Origin: Beverwykella pulmonaria | Lineage: Eukaryota > Ascomycota > Dothideomycetes > Pleosporales > Melanommataceae | Reading direction: 5' to 3' | Assembly: GCA_001599595.1 (NCBI GenBank) | Contig: BCHH01000007.1 | Location: 1,061,179 to 1,125,178, forward strand | Length of the DNA stretch: 64,000 bases | In this document: positions 1 to 10,487 of the stretch, piece by piece | Numbering within the stretch: position 1 is the stretch's first letter | How the letters are laid out: each line of letters opens with the position of its first letter | Notes under the pieces: generated by a model | The model's database searches: none | What the model was told of the DNA's origin: nothing | The model's input: the letters and a program-made list of their open reading frames with translations, nothing else | Position numbers and translations under genes: made by a program

Positions 1-46
1 AATTCTTCATATATTCTGCCTGTAGAAAGCCACTTCGATTTTCAAT

Positions 47-1051
47 ATGGCATTTCGTATATCTTCTAAGGCTGCTTGGCAAACTTCCTCCAGAGTTCTG
101 GTATTACCACGCGTTACCTCGCAAGCACCGAAATGGTCTCGAAACTATGCTACACCAGCGGAAGCGGAGAAGAGAACAGCAATCGTAACAGGCTCGGCTC
201 GTGGAATGTTTGTCTCCCACCAATATCTTCCATCATGTTGAATCTTACCCTCCCAGCGGCAAAGCCATCGCACTCCGACTCGCCCAAGATGGCTACGATA
301 TTTGCGTGAACGATATTCCTGCCAACAAATCTAGTGCTGAATCCGTAGTCTCTGATATCAAGAAATTGGGCCGCAACGCGTTTCCATATATGGCGGATGT
401 GTCGAGCCTTAAGGAAGTGGAGAACATGGTCGCAGCCTCTGTATCTGAACTCGGACCCCTAAACACCATGGTCGCGAACGCGGGTATTGCTCAAGTTAAG
501 GCACTGCTCGACCTTACGGAGCAAGATCTGAGAAGGATGTTTGAGGTCAATGGTGAAGATGATGCTCTTCATCCTGTACGATGGTGGCCACTGACAAGAT
601 TTGTGCAGTATACGGGGTATTCAATTGCTACTCCGTCGCCGCCAAACAGCTGATTTCCCAAAACACACCCGGAAAACTGATCGGTTGTTCGAGCATAGTC
701 GGCTTCAAGCCCTTCGCCCTACTCTCACACTACAGCGCCTCCAAATGGGCTGTTCGCGGTCTAACCCAAGCGTTCGCCATGGAGATGGCACAGCATAAGA
801 TAACAGTCAATGCCTATGCTCCGGGCATCGTTGGGACGGCGATGTGGGATTTAATTGACGAAGAGCTGGGCAAGAAAGATGGCAGGAAGAAGGGTGAGAC
901 GATCAAGAAGTATACCAAGGAGTTGATTGCCCTAGGGAGGACGAGCGTACCGGAGGATGTGGCGAAGCTGGTGAGCTTTTTGAGTGGACCAGATTCGGAG
1001 TATGTTACGGGGCAGACGCTGATAGTTGATGGTGGGATCATCTTTACTTGA
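47..1051 (+). CDS. Short-chain dehydrogenase/reductase (SDR), probably mitochondrial
   Basis: Three exons (47-207, 257-552, 609-1051) give 299 aa. The first splice rebuilds the Rossmann motif TGSARGIG (residues 48-55), which no single frame contains. The second joins FEVN to VYGVF, a standard SDR junction. Further SDR marks are VANAG, the catalytic SS...YSASK set, a PG-I-T segment after the active site and the C-terminal VTGQTLIVDGG. This is the classical NAD(P)-dependent fold, close to acetoin/diacetyl or 3-oxoacyl-ACP reductases; the substrate cannot be read from sequence. About 40 residues precede the fold. They are rich in Arg, Ser and Ala and end in RNYATP, which looks like a cleaved mitochondrial presequence (inference). 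Introns are 49 and 56 bp. The ATG at 47 is the first in frame and gives this presequence. Confidence 0.88.
208..256 (+). other. Intron 1 of the SDR gene
   Basis: This 49-bp GT-AG intron splits the nucleotide-binding motif. Exon 1 ends in AT and exon 2 starts with C, giving the Ile of RGIG. Removing it restores the textbook TGxxxGIG. Confidence 0.85.
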
Positions 1052-1773
1052 CGGTTTAGATGGGGATTGATAGCCCGAATTGGTCGCTGGCGCGAGTGTC
1101 GAACGGCGTATGTATTTGCTGATGAGAGATATGTGACAGAGCGTATCGTTCCACGATTTCCCAAATACATTGAATTTGAAAGAGGCCCCGAATTTGTGAA
1201 TAAATGTATTGCCGTTGTTCTAACTTCTAGCCAGTAGATAAAGTCGGGAGAATGCTTGCCGAATCTCGAAAACTATAGAAGTGACAAGAGTCTAATACTT
1301 CTCGTGAATAGTGGATAGCCGTGACCCCTGGTGGCCATCGCTGACGATCTTGGATCTTCACACTGCCAGCAACATCAGAAATTGAATCGCGAGAACCATC
1401 CTGCCATGGCAGACCAATTCATTTCCGACCTGTACAAATTTCCTACATCTACCTGCTTTCTGACGCTGCAAAACGTCGTCCTTCCACGGAAACTCCCTTA
1501 ACAAATCAATCCTTCTTCCTCGAAGCACTCTCGACAGACCGCTCCACCATATCAACTACAAGATCATCAACATATGCACAATCAACCACCAATGACCTAT
1601 GCCCTCTCCGCAATCAACGATGCCAAGCGTTGAGCGCATTCTGCAAGTCAGGAAAGCCAGAGGTAGCAGACGAATGGGTGGGTGCAGCGAAGCGGGAAGT
1701 CGAGGTTTGGCTGGTGGGAATGACGAAGACCATCTAGGTCGTTGAGGACGCAGGTCGACGTGAGTGAGATTTA
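1052..1773. other. Intergenic region
   Basis: It holds the 3' flanks of the SDR gene and of the gene on the opposite strand. Short open frames exist on the minus strand, but none shows a domain, a plausible start or splice context. I see no RNA gene or repeat. Confidence 0.5.
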
Positions 1774-2505
1774 CTAATTCCAAAATGCGCCACATGGGAG
1801 TGCTGAAATGGCGTAGAAACGGAGGGAAAAAATCTTTCCCCATTCTACATTGTTGCGTGCGGTCCTTTGGAAATTTCGAAATACAGATTGTTGGGCGAAA
1901 GATGGTTGGAGACGCCCAGGAAAGTCGTAATAGCGAGCACAATTAAATTTCACCCATATTCTTTTTCCATCTTCTCCTTCTTGCGGATGGTATGTGATGA
2001 CCTCTGGAATACCCCTGTTGCTGACATGTAGTACGGAGAGCCCAGTGAGAACTCTATCCGACGCACGCCATGGCCTCGAGTCAGGCATAAACAATGTCTT
2101 TATAGCTGCTCGTTGACGCAAGGACACAGATCGATCCATAACAAGAAACTCGTCAAGTACGAAGGGTGAAGCGAACGCCCAGGTGTTCAGCTTGAAGGGT
2201 AGGGTAGCAGTATCAACATAGAGCTGGCGACAGATGCCACTGAGGAGTGTAAGGTCCCACACCCGGCTCACGGGCAGCGATGAGTCGAGTACGTCACAAG
2301 AAGGCACCATGCGGGCACCAGTGAATGGATCCACGAAGGAATCATACACTTTGCTGGAGTAGCCTTGGCGCAAGTAGGTGGAGTTCCAGAGGAGATCAAT
2401 GTAGATTGTGTAACCGCCAATAACATACTCGTAGATGGTTAAGCGGAGCTCAGCAGGGAGGCGAAGCAGCGGCGATTCGCGTGCGTTTCGAGCCCATATA
2501 TGTGG
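1774..2505 (-). CDS. F-box-like N-terminal protein of the fungal 'LPAELR' type, 5' end unresolved
   Basis: One open frame runs from a likely 3' splice site (CTGACAG, ending at 2506) to a stop at 1774. It opens with RESPLLRLPAELRLTIYEYV, followed by GGYTIYIDLL. This is the signature of a very large family of uncharacterised proteins in dothideomycetes, with an F-box-like first helix pair (DUF7730-type). Next comes a region with ICRQLYVDTATLPF, again typical of the family. No ATG precedes the conserved start in this frame; a TGA lies just upstream, so either a 5' exon has been missed or the gene is broken. A possible exon at 2551-2751 does not join in phase. The role is unknown; family members are often numerous and strain-variable. 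It could be a decayed copy. Confidence 0.5.
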   Translation of the reverse strand, partial: PHIWARNARESPLLRLPAELRLTIYEYVIGGYTIYIDLLWNSTYLRQGYSSKVYDSFVDPFTGARMVPSCDVLDSSLPVSRVWDLTLLSGICRQLYVDTATLPFKLNTWAFASPFVLDEFLVMDRSVSLRQRAAIKTLFMPDSRPWRASDRVLTGLSVLHVSNRGIPEVITYHPQEGEDGKRIWVKFNCARYYDFPGRLQPSFAQQSVFRNFQRTARNNVEWGKIFSLRFYAISALPCGAFWN

Positions 2506-2508
2506 CTG

Positions 2509-3633
2509 TCAGCGACGAGGTCCTTTAGGCATGCCTAGGACACCGAAATCTTACAGATTGGCCTCTTGTGAGCCAGCTCCAATCGTCCTCTCCATAATAA
2601 GATCATCGCTGAGCCTGGCTGCCATTGCTAGGCCTTTCATAAAAATTGTGTGGAGGTAGAGAGACTTGTTACCTGAAGGATTCGTGGAGTGGGAAGCCTG
2701 ACGAGTGGGGCTGCCCGCAGGTTTGTAGGCTACGCCGCTTGAGCCCCCCAAACCTCGCCCTCTACGCCTGGTTTAAGGCTCTCCACTTGAATCAACAATA
2801 CTGCAGTAAGCAATCCACGATCTTGTTACCGATGATAGGATCGTCACTGGGGTTGAGGGGAGTCCGTGATGGCTTCTTGAAATCATAATCAGTAGTAGGC
2901 AAAAAATGCACAAAAATCAATTCACGAGCATGAATTGCCTCCAACAATGAACATAACGATTAATGTCGACGAAGTTCTCCATGCACCGCATCTCAGACCC
3001 GTAAAGATCCCGAACGCCATGCACGCGTACAAAGTACACTTGAAGAAACTCCACGATATTAATCTCCCAACGCTCCGTTAAGAATGCACCGTACAAGGAA
3101 CGGGATTCCTGCCAGGCCAAAGCCCAACATCGCTGGTTTGTGTTTTTAATCTTTACTTTTCTGTCCTAGAAGGCACATCCTCTTTTCCAAAACTCGAAGA
3201 GTTCAAAATGACGAGATAACGAAGAAGAAAGAGAAGAAGAGTGTTGGAAAGAAAGGGGGTATGGTATCATTGGCCTCTCAAATTTCATCCGATATCACCG
3301 CGCCTATCCGCGCCACATGTCCCATATCCTACAAGTCCTCCTCTCTGTGGCCATGTAAGTCATTGATACAATAGCACAAGGCCTGTCGTAATTTTATCGA
3401 TACCATGATCAGATTCCGGTGACACAACCAGCCCGCTAGCGCCCCAGCCCCAGTCTTAGAAAGAGGACCAACCAACTCCAAAGCAGACCGCATGTCCCAA
3501 CGATGCACACATGCCTTAGCGCCTCGCTAATTGCAACATGCTCGCTTTCTAATTTCGTATGTCGTGGATGTGTAAGTGAAGTACAGCCATACAAAACTCA
3601 CCATCTAAGAGCTCCACCCGCACTCGCTCCTCT
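2509..3633. other. Intergenic region with a possible gene relic
   Basis: No gene can be supported. A minus-strand frame at 2917-3120 has protein-like composition (aromatic, Arg and Glu rich) but no start, no recognised domain and no splice partner. It may be debris of the F-box-like gene next to it. The right end is the 3' flank of the PRPP synthetase gene. Confidence 0.4.
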
Positions 3634-5451
3634 TCAGTCGTAATGCATAAAGAGCTGCCAAATGCTTTCTCCGTGGTGGTTCCTGCGGATGGCCTCAGAT
3701 AGCAGGTTGTCCACCGGTATGATGACTAGCTTCTCTCTCGCCTGCGCCTGCTTGCGTTCCGGAATTGGGAACGCATTGGTGACGACAATGGTATTGATGC
3801 ACTCGCAATTGTTCATCTCTTCGAGACAGTCCGCCCCAAAGAGACCGTGTGTGGCCATGCAGTACACTTTGGTTGCTCCACCACGCTTGACAACGGTTTC
3901 AGCGGCAGCGATCCAGGACGCGGATTTATCGATCATGTCGTCGACCAGGAACACAGGGCGGTCCTTGACGTTTCCGACAAGGGTGACCATAGTCTCGAGC
4001 TCGGGATTCTTTAAATCGTCCTCCTCATCCTCGGACGACGCTGCTGCATCGATTGTGCCGCCCAATGCGTGCGAGTGCTCGGTATCCCTATTCTTGTTCA
4101 CAGAGGAGGTGGTAGACATGAACGATGACATCATGTGACTGGGAATATCGTCGTTCTCGCCTTCGGAAGGCGGGCGGTTGCGCCAAGTGGAATGAGATGC
4201 CGCGGACATAGCAGGAGACGGGTGGGAGTCGTCGACAATGTGACCCTGGACAAGGCGCCCGTGGATCACGTTACGTGCTCGCTGTACATGTTAGCTTCTC
4301 GATAAGCCTTGCAATGTTGGATCAAACCTCGTCTGTGTACTCATCGGCACTCTCTTCCTCGCCAGCGTCACTGCTATGTTTGCTGCCTTGTGCTATCGGC
4401 TCCAAAGGTGCCTCTGATTCGGTTATGGATGTTGCCCGCATACTCTTGGAAAGCGGACTTCCTAACGACTCATTGACTCCGTTGGTTCGTCGCTGGAGAG
4501 GATTGGAAATCGCTCTCGTCCGCAGCTTGGGCTTAGACATCTCTGCGCGTGCATTGTGCGAGACACCGCTGGTTGGTGTGATGTGTGTATCCGCGTCCAA
4601 AGCCTCTCCCGGGAGGGCCGTCGGCTCGTAAGCCCCGTCTAGCCTCAGCTGCTCGAACATGGCACTCTCGTTCCAATGCACCGATGTAGCCGCCCTGCGC
4701 CTGTCTGTCGTCACAATTCCAAAGCTGAGTTTCAGCGCGTCTGCCAGCGAGGTCACACGCTTCGTGCCGCCCGGGTTCTTGCTCACTACCACCGCTTCCC
4801 TCCAGTTCGGAACATTGACTCGGATCCAGCGGGCGAGGAGAGGCTCGGCGACAAGGTTGTCGACGGGGCACTTGAAGAAGCCCTGCATCTGGGAGGCGTG
4901 CAGGTCAATGGTGATGACATGGTTCACACCGGCGATGTGGAGGAGGTTGGCCACCATGCGGGCGGTGATGGCGCCGCGGTGCTGCTTCTTCTTGGACTGG
5001 CGCGAATAAGGGAAGTAAGGCATGACGGCTGGCGGGTTCAGCAGCGCGATCGAGGTTGGAGAGTATGAGCGCACCTGTAATCGACTTGGACGAGCCGCCT
5101 TTGCAGGCGGAGATCATGATCAGCAGCTCCATGACGGAGTCGTTGATCTTTTCGCTGCCGCTCTGAACGATGAAGACGTCCTTGTCGCGTATCGACGTCT
5201 CTGTGGCGTGCGAGTGAGTGAAGGCTTCACAGCAATTGGCGTCGAGACTCACGAATCTGCACAGAAGTCTCGCCATTGGCAAACTTGCTGAGGGTGGCGG
5301 ACCCGCGCTTCGTGCCCAGGCGGTCGCAAATGCCATCGACGAGGGCCGGGTGTGACGAGCCGCTGAAGACAATGGCACCGCGCATGTTGGGAGGCCCGAG
5401 GAGTGTGAGGTCGTCGTAGTCGGCGTGCAGCCTGGGAAAAACTCGAGCCAT
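3634..5451 (-). CDS. Ribose-phosphate pyrophosphokinase (PRPP synthetase) with a large insertion
   Basis: Four exons (5253-5451, 5075-5200, 4328-5028, 3634-4281) give 557 aa; introns are 52, 46 and 46 bp. It belongs to the family that makes PRPP from ribose 5-phosphate and ATP for purine, pyrimidine, His and Trp synthesis. Family marks are FSGSSHPAL, KFANGETSVQI, SIRDKDVFIVQSGS, PYFPYSRQ, the cation-binding DLHASQMQGFF (residues 150-160), VVSKNPGGTKR, and near the C-terminus VFLVDDMID (about 452-460) and EAIRR. Roughly 220 residues of acidic, Ser-rich, poorly ordered sequence (about 221-440) are inserted after TTDRRR. Yeast Prs1 and Prs5 also carry non-homologous insertions, so this is probably their counterpart. 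The PRPP loop reads VDDMIDKSAS instead of the usual DDM-DT(C/G)GT, so the subunit may be weakly catalytic or regulatory (inference). RARNVI-GHIVDD inside the insertion is a conserved island. Confidence 0.9.
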
Positions 5452-8400
5452 AAGTTACTGTCGAATGATGTCGGCGTGTCGGCGTCTTGGCATTGATAGC
5501 AGGGTCGCGCCCCTGCGAGCCCCTGCGACTTTTCTTCGCCGTAGGCTGCGAAGCGACTCAACACCAAGAGGGCGATTGGGAGTGCACGTGGAGGCGTCTA
5601 CGGCAGTCTGACAGTCTCAGTCTCAGTCTCAGCATGCGCGCTGGAGAGTGCGGTTGCGTCCCTCGCACGGCGCAATTCTCTTTTATGCGTAGCGACCCCG
5701 CCTAGCGTTCTACAATGGTTTGCGTGCCAACGCAGCCGCGCACGCGACCTATCGCAACCTCAGCCATGGCCACGCTGCTCCATCTGCATCGAGAAAATGC
5801 TCGGTGCGAAGCCTCCAGCGCCGTCATCAATTTAAGGGTCGCCCTTGCTGCATACGGAAAGTTACTGCCATACTAGAAAGTATCCTGCTCGAGACTGACG
5901 GAGCTGCTGGCTTCACATAGGACGTGCACTGAAGCACACCTTCGCTGAGACCTGATTACTATCTTACCAGATAAATGTCATTGCTATGCCATGGAATGCC
6001 ACGAGAGGCGTGTGACTAGGTCAAGTGAAAAGCTCGTTCGGCAAGATTCCTACTTTAGGGGGCGACTTGGATGCACATGGGCCATTGGGAAACAAAGTTC
6101 ATAGGCGACCGATGGCGCGCAGGTTAAGGTAGTGGAACTCCTCTAACCGGAGAATCGATATCCGCTGTGAACGTCTTCTCGCATTCCTGAAATGGATACT
6201 GTGGGAACTTACTGCCCACTATCAGTCAAGATTAGGTCTCTAGTAAACGATGCATACTACAGGGCTTGTCTTGAATGGAAACAAGCCAATTGGTTCCTTT
6301 CGACGCCTTAGACCGTGAGTATAGTGCTGTCGTCTCAACTCGTTCCTGCGCTCCTCGATTCCTAAAACCTCATAAGATTCTCCCTATTACTCTTGCATTT
6401 CCTCGTTGCAGATTTCCTAGACGGTCATGTAAACTGCAACTGCAGCCGTTGAAATAACTATCAACGCCCCCTCATCCGTATGCAAGTGGACAGAACGGCA
6501 CGTCTAATACGTTGGTAAGAAGAAGCGTTCATAATCAGAGAGATCAATCAAGATGAGTGCGCTGGAGTTGACATGGACTGTGAACCATCGAAAGCCGGGC
6601 TTCAAGAGAAGGGAACAGTGATAGCAGGAGGGGGTCTGTGTCATGGCTCGCAATGAAAGGATAGTACTCAAGTTTGGGCGGTGAGATGGTACGACAACTT
6701 CCAGGCAGGTACCATGAGAGTTCATGATACGAGAGCCGAGATAGAGGATAAAGAACTTGTATTGAGGGTCCATAGTGTGCAGCTCTAATAAAAAAGCAAC
6801 CCCGCCTGACACGGTCGGGTGTTGCCGAGTGCTGTGGTAGCAAGGACTACCCCATTAGGCGAGAAAGGTCGCTCTTAGGGAAGATATCACGGACACGACT
6901 CGTCGCCATGAGACCACAGATCCGGTAATGGTGGCGCCGGCAGGATCATAAGGCTATTGAGAAAAGTCCCGATTGGTCACACGTCCTGGTGTCCATGCCA
7001 TTGAAGCTCCTTCAAGCTGCTAACGTCCCAGCATGGTGATGCTTTCTGAAAGGGACGGTCTAGAGGCGCGCCCACGACGACGCTGTGCGTTGGTTGTCCT
7101 GACAAGGTGACAGAAAACGGCATACACAATAGCGAACAGGGTAAATTTGTGGCCAATGGCTATGCCATGGACGTGAGAGATGTGTTTCCGGGTACCTGGT
7201 TCGGGATATGAGGAGATTTAAGAGACAGATAGTCGGATGTTGTATCCCCGGAACGCAGAGACTATCGTCTTACGCCTGCCACCTTCGACGACGGCAGAGC
7301 CTGACACCAATGCGGACATTGCATCAGTGTGGTACCATCAACTTGAGATAGTCTAAGAGTTTTGATTTGCGTGGTAACTTCAGTCTGAAACAACAGGGAA
7401 ATTGAAATGACGCTCTAGATGAAGAGAGCCGGCTAGTCGGTCACAGAGCAAGACCAGGTTGAAGACCTGATGGCGTGAGTTCCCCTGAAAATCTTTTGTT
7501 TACTGAGGTGAGCAGGGGCAAAGCGGTCCCGGGTGTCTCTCCGCCATGATCTAGAATCCATGGAGTCAAAAAAAAAAAGGACAGCGAGGGCGGACACACT
7601 CCCTGTGAGTATCCATTTCGGAGACTGTTTCTAAGTGCCTATCTAACGTCAGTGACTCTCAGAAAAAGCATGGGCTGTGATGAGTCGCGCGGAAGAAAGA
7701 CAAATATGCTTGGCGGTGCAAAGCAACCACAGGAGCTTATGGAAACGGGCATGAAGGAAGCTAGGAGATGACGCGCATCAATCCTGGCTTGGAATGCGCC
7801 ACGACGCCATATGTTACACACGGCGATATCGATGGTAACAACGATCTTGCATCGGTGGAACCGAGCAACAGGTTCACTCGATCTTGTACAACTAGGGGCA
7901 GCCTCTTCCAGCTCAAGATTGTCCAAACACGGTCTTTGCTCGGCTGACTTCATACTTTCTCATGGTCTCCAGCTGGGCCCGTTGAAGCGGCATGCAGTGC
8001 CATTGCAGCGGCAGGGGCGGCTACGGAGTGCATATGACAGATGACGATAAGGCAGTCACTTGCAGGCGCTCGACGTTAGTAGACAGTGAAGCAAAAAAGG
8101 CTGGTCGAGAAAAGAAAAGAAGACTGTGGCCTGAGCAAATCATTCCATGCATATACAGTTCAAACGAATATGGCCAGATGCAGCAGGACTGAGACAGGAA
8201 GTGCTATTCGGCCTGGGAAAGCAGATGTACCGGGCGATCTCAAGCGGGTCCTTCGGCCGAGCTTCTCCTGAGTAGACATACCAGATCCCGCTTTCAGTAG
8301 ATCGATATTCACGACGTCCATCTCTTCTGCATGGACGGAATTAGCCAAATTTCTCACGACCTTCTCATTCGTCGTTTTGCTAGTTCGGGCAGATTACATG

Positions 8401-9890
8401 GGGGAGCCGGTGTGCCAGTTTGCTGATCGCAGAAGCAAGCAACGCCAAATCTGCAGCCAGTGGAGCTGCTCCAAGCCACATGTGTGCTGGGTGCGGGAAA
8501 GTCGCCGCCTGTGGCAGGGAGGGTCCAAGAGCAGAACTTGGAGGCTCAAGGCAAGGGTCCGTTTGAAGACCAGAGTTGGAAACATGGGCACGGGGGGGAA
8601 ACACCAGCGGGTTTCCATGAAATGGATAAGGCTGCATGTAACCATTCACACTCGAGCTGAACCGGGTGGGAGGTCGGGGGTTAGCATCGTGCAGGAGTGA
8701 TGTGTATGCTCCCGCCTGCAGCAGCCCGCTGCGTGTCTCCGAGAAGGTCGATTTCGCCATCCGTGCGCGCAAGGACAAGCAGTCCACAACGCTCCAAAAG
8801 GCAGCGGGTGCCGCGAACCGGGTCTGTGTGCGTGCGACTATCGCGGAGCAGCGCTGGACACTCACGCCACAACCACCGCCACTTGTCCAACGCGGCCAAT
8901 CTGCAACGCGTTGTAGCAGACCGTGTGGCCGCCGGGCAGCCGCGTTTGACTGAGCAAAAGAAAGGGCTGAGGGACAGGAGACGACGAGGAGGGTGAAGCA
9001 AGAAACGGCGCCCGGGGGCGTCTGCACCACGACACTTTCGGCGCGCGCTGTGTGTAGCGGCTGACAGCTTCGGCCACACAGCGCCTGGGGCCCCGCTGGT
9101 CGCTGGATTTGGGGGGGGAGGGAGGAGAGTTGGGGGGGGGCTAGTGGAGGGGAGGCCGAAAAAGCGACGTGCAGGCCTGATGGTGAAGGTGAGAGCGAGG
9201 CCTGATGAGGAGGTCTGGCGATGTTCCGGTGAATGAGCAACGCAAAAAGCATCGCCGCTCCAAACCTTAATTGCCGACCGGAGCATGGCCATAGCCTTTT
9301 TAGCCCAATCCAGCGCGCCGGGTGCGGCGGACTGGCTGCTGTGTGGAGGCCGCGGTGCGGTTGGTGTGTCTCTCGCCATAGTTGTCTCGTCTTGCCGCCG
9401 TCGTCCCTATACGGCATCGCAGGAGGTGAGAGTCACGAGACAGATGCACTCACCACGGCCCAGCCCATGACTGAGTGCGCGCTGCGAGTGCTGGTGACAC
9501 GGGGCCTGTGCCCGCGCTATCCCCAATGCTCACCGGGCAATTCACATCCATCGCCATGCTGCAACAAGGATCCGCGCCCTGGAGATGCTACCATGACCGC
9601 GGCTGCGGAACAGCTAGCCCGAGTATGACAAGGCCAGCACAGCTGGTACCTTGGAGAGACCGTAGCAAAGACCCACCTCCATTGGCCTTTGCCGTGACAC
9701 GTCGAGTGTATCTTTTGCTCTATCCGTCCCGTGGCCGTCCGCATTCGACCTCCACGCTCTCGGGCAGGAGACTGCAAGACGGCTGCCCGCCCGTTTCTTG
9801 TTGCACGCTACTACCACCGCGCACTGTGGAGAGAGGACTCGGGCGCGCCGCCGTAGTGCTTGCTAGCCGGACGGTAGTGAGTTCAGTGTA
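5452..9890. other. Long gene-poor, partly GC-rich intergenic region
   Basis: No convincing gene in about 4.4 kb. At 5608-5633 the hexamer AGTCTC is repeated in tandem. From about 8400 to 9800 the GC content rises and many long open frames overlap on both strands, which is expected by chance at this composition. A G-run (about 9112-9140) and an A-run (7568-7578) occur. The right end probably includes the promoter of the small cysteine-rich gene at 10320. Confidence 0.55.
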
Positions 9891-10319
9891 GAGGCTAGGA
9901 TATAAGATGCGACCCGGACCGCGCTCTCGGCGTCACCAAACCATCGCTGGGCATCGAGCAGCAAGCATCGAGCATCCTGATCCGGCCCTCAGCACGTCTG
10001 CTTGCTTTTCACCGCCACACGACTCACGTCGTCCTTTAACACCCTCGGTCCTGCGCGCTCATCCCACGTCTGCGTCTGCGTCAAACGGCCCGTCTACCAG
10101 CTGCCCTGGTGAGCCCGCCTCCTTCCCCAGAGTACATATCTGGGCCGCGCCCCAATCACTTTGACTGACATGCATCCAGTCCTGCCAACCCGACCACCGC
10201 CCTGTCAGCCCTACACCACCGCCGCAACCACCAAACATCTCTGCAGCAAATAGCCGAGCCGACCACTACCACCAGCAATTCAACCTCCCTCTCCGTCGAC
10301 GTCACACACTACCACCGCA
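9891..10319 (+). promoter_or_regulatory. Core promoter and spliced 5' leader of the 55-aa protein gene
   Basis: A TATA-like GGATATAAGA lies at about 9898-9907, some 420 bases before the start codon. Within the leader a canonical intron can be read at 10109-10179 (71 bp), with donor GTGAGC, branch-like CTGAC and acceptor CCAG. The leader is pyrimidine-rich with CCACCACC-type tracts, common in strongly expressed fungal messages. Transcription start and splicing are inferred. Confidence 0.45.
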
Positions 10320-10487
10320 ATGGCCGCCCCCGCAACCTGCGAACACTCGTTCAAGATGATCAAGTCCGACACCACGCTCATCCTGTGGAACTGCAACATG
10401 TGCCACTCGGGGCCCCATTGGTACATATACGAGTGCTCCAACTGCAAGCTGAAGACATGCCGGCCCTGCACCGCGAAGGCATCCTAG
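10320..10487 (+). CDS. 55-aa cysteine-rich protein with paired CXXC motifs (putative zinc-binding)
   Basis: The ATG at 10320 starts a 55-codon frame ending in TAG at 10485-10487. The product has seven Cys and three His in a regular layout: C7-x-H9, C25-x2-C28, H29, H33, C39-x2-C42 and C47-x2-C50. The central stretch is CHSGPHWYIYEC. This spacing suggests two zinc sites in a ribbon or cross-brace; there is no signal peptide or membrane helix. The start fits the fungal context (CGCAATGGCC). I believe similar short proteins with a CHSGPH core occur in other Pezizomycotina, but I cannot search. The function is unknown. The long spliced leader and isolated position in a 7.5-kb gene-poor stretch suggest a regulated gene. 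A donor-like GTGCGT follows directly after the stop, so alternative splicing of the 3' end is possible. Confidence 0.68.
   Translation: MAAPATCEHSFKMIKSDTTLILWNCNMCHSGPHWYIYECSNCKLKTCRPCTAKAS

Noticed and set aside
2551..2751. Possible first exon of the F-box-like gene
   Set aside because: Its donor GTAAGA leaves phase 2, while the next exon needs phase 0.
8380..9417. A 345-codon open frame on the minus strand, overlapped by a 232-codon frame in another phase
   Set aside because: The region is very GC-rich, so long frames arise by chance. The sequence is low in complexity, has no domain and competes with frames on both strands.
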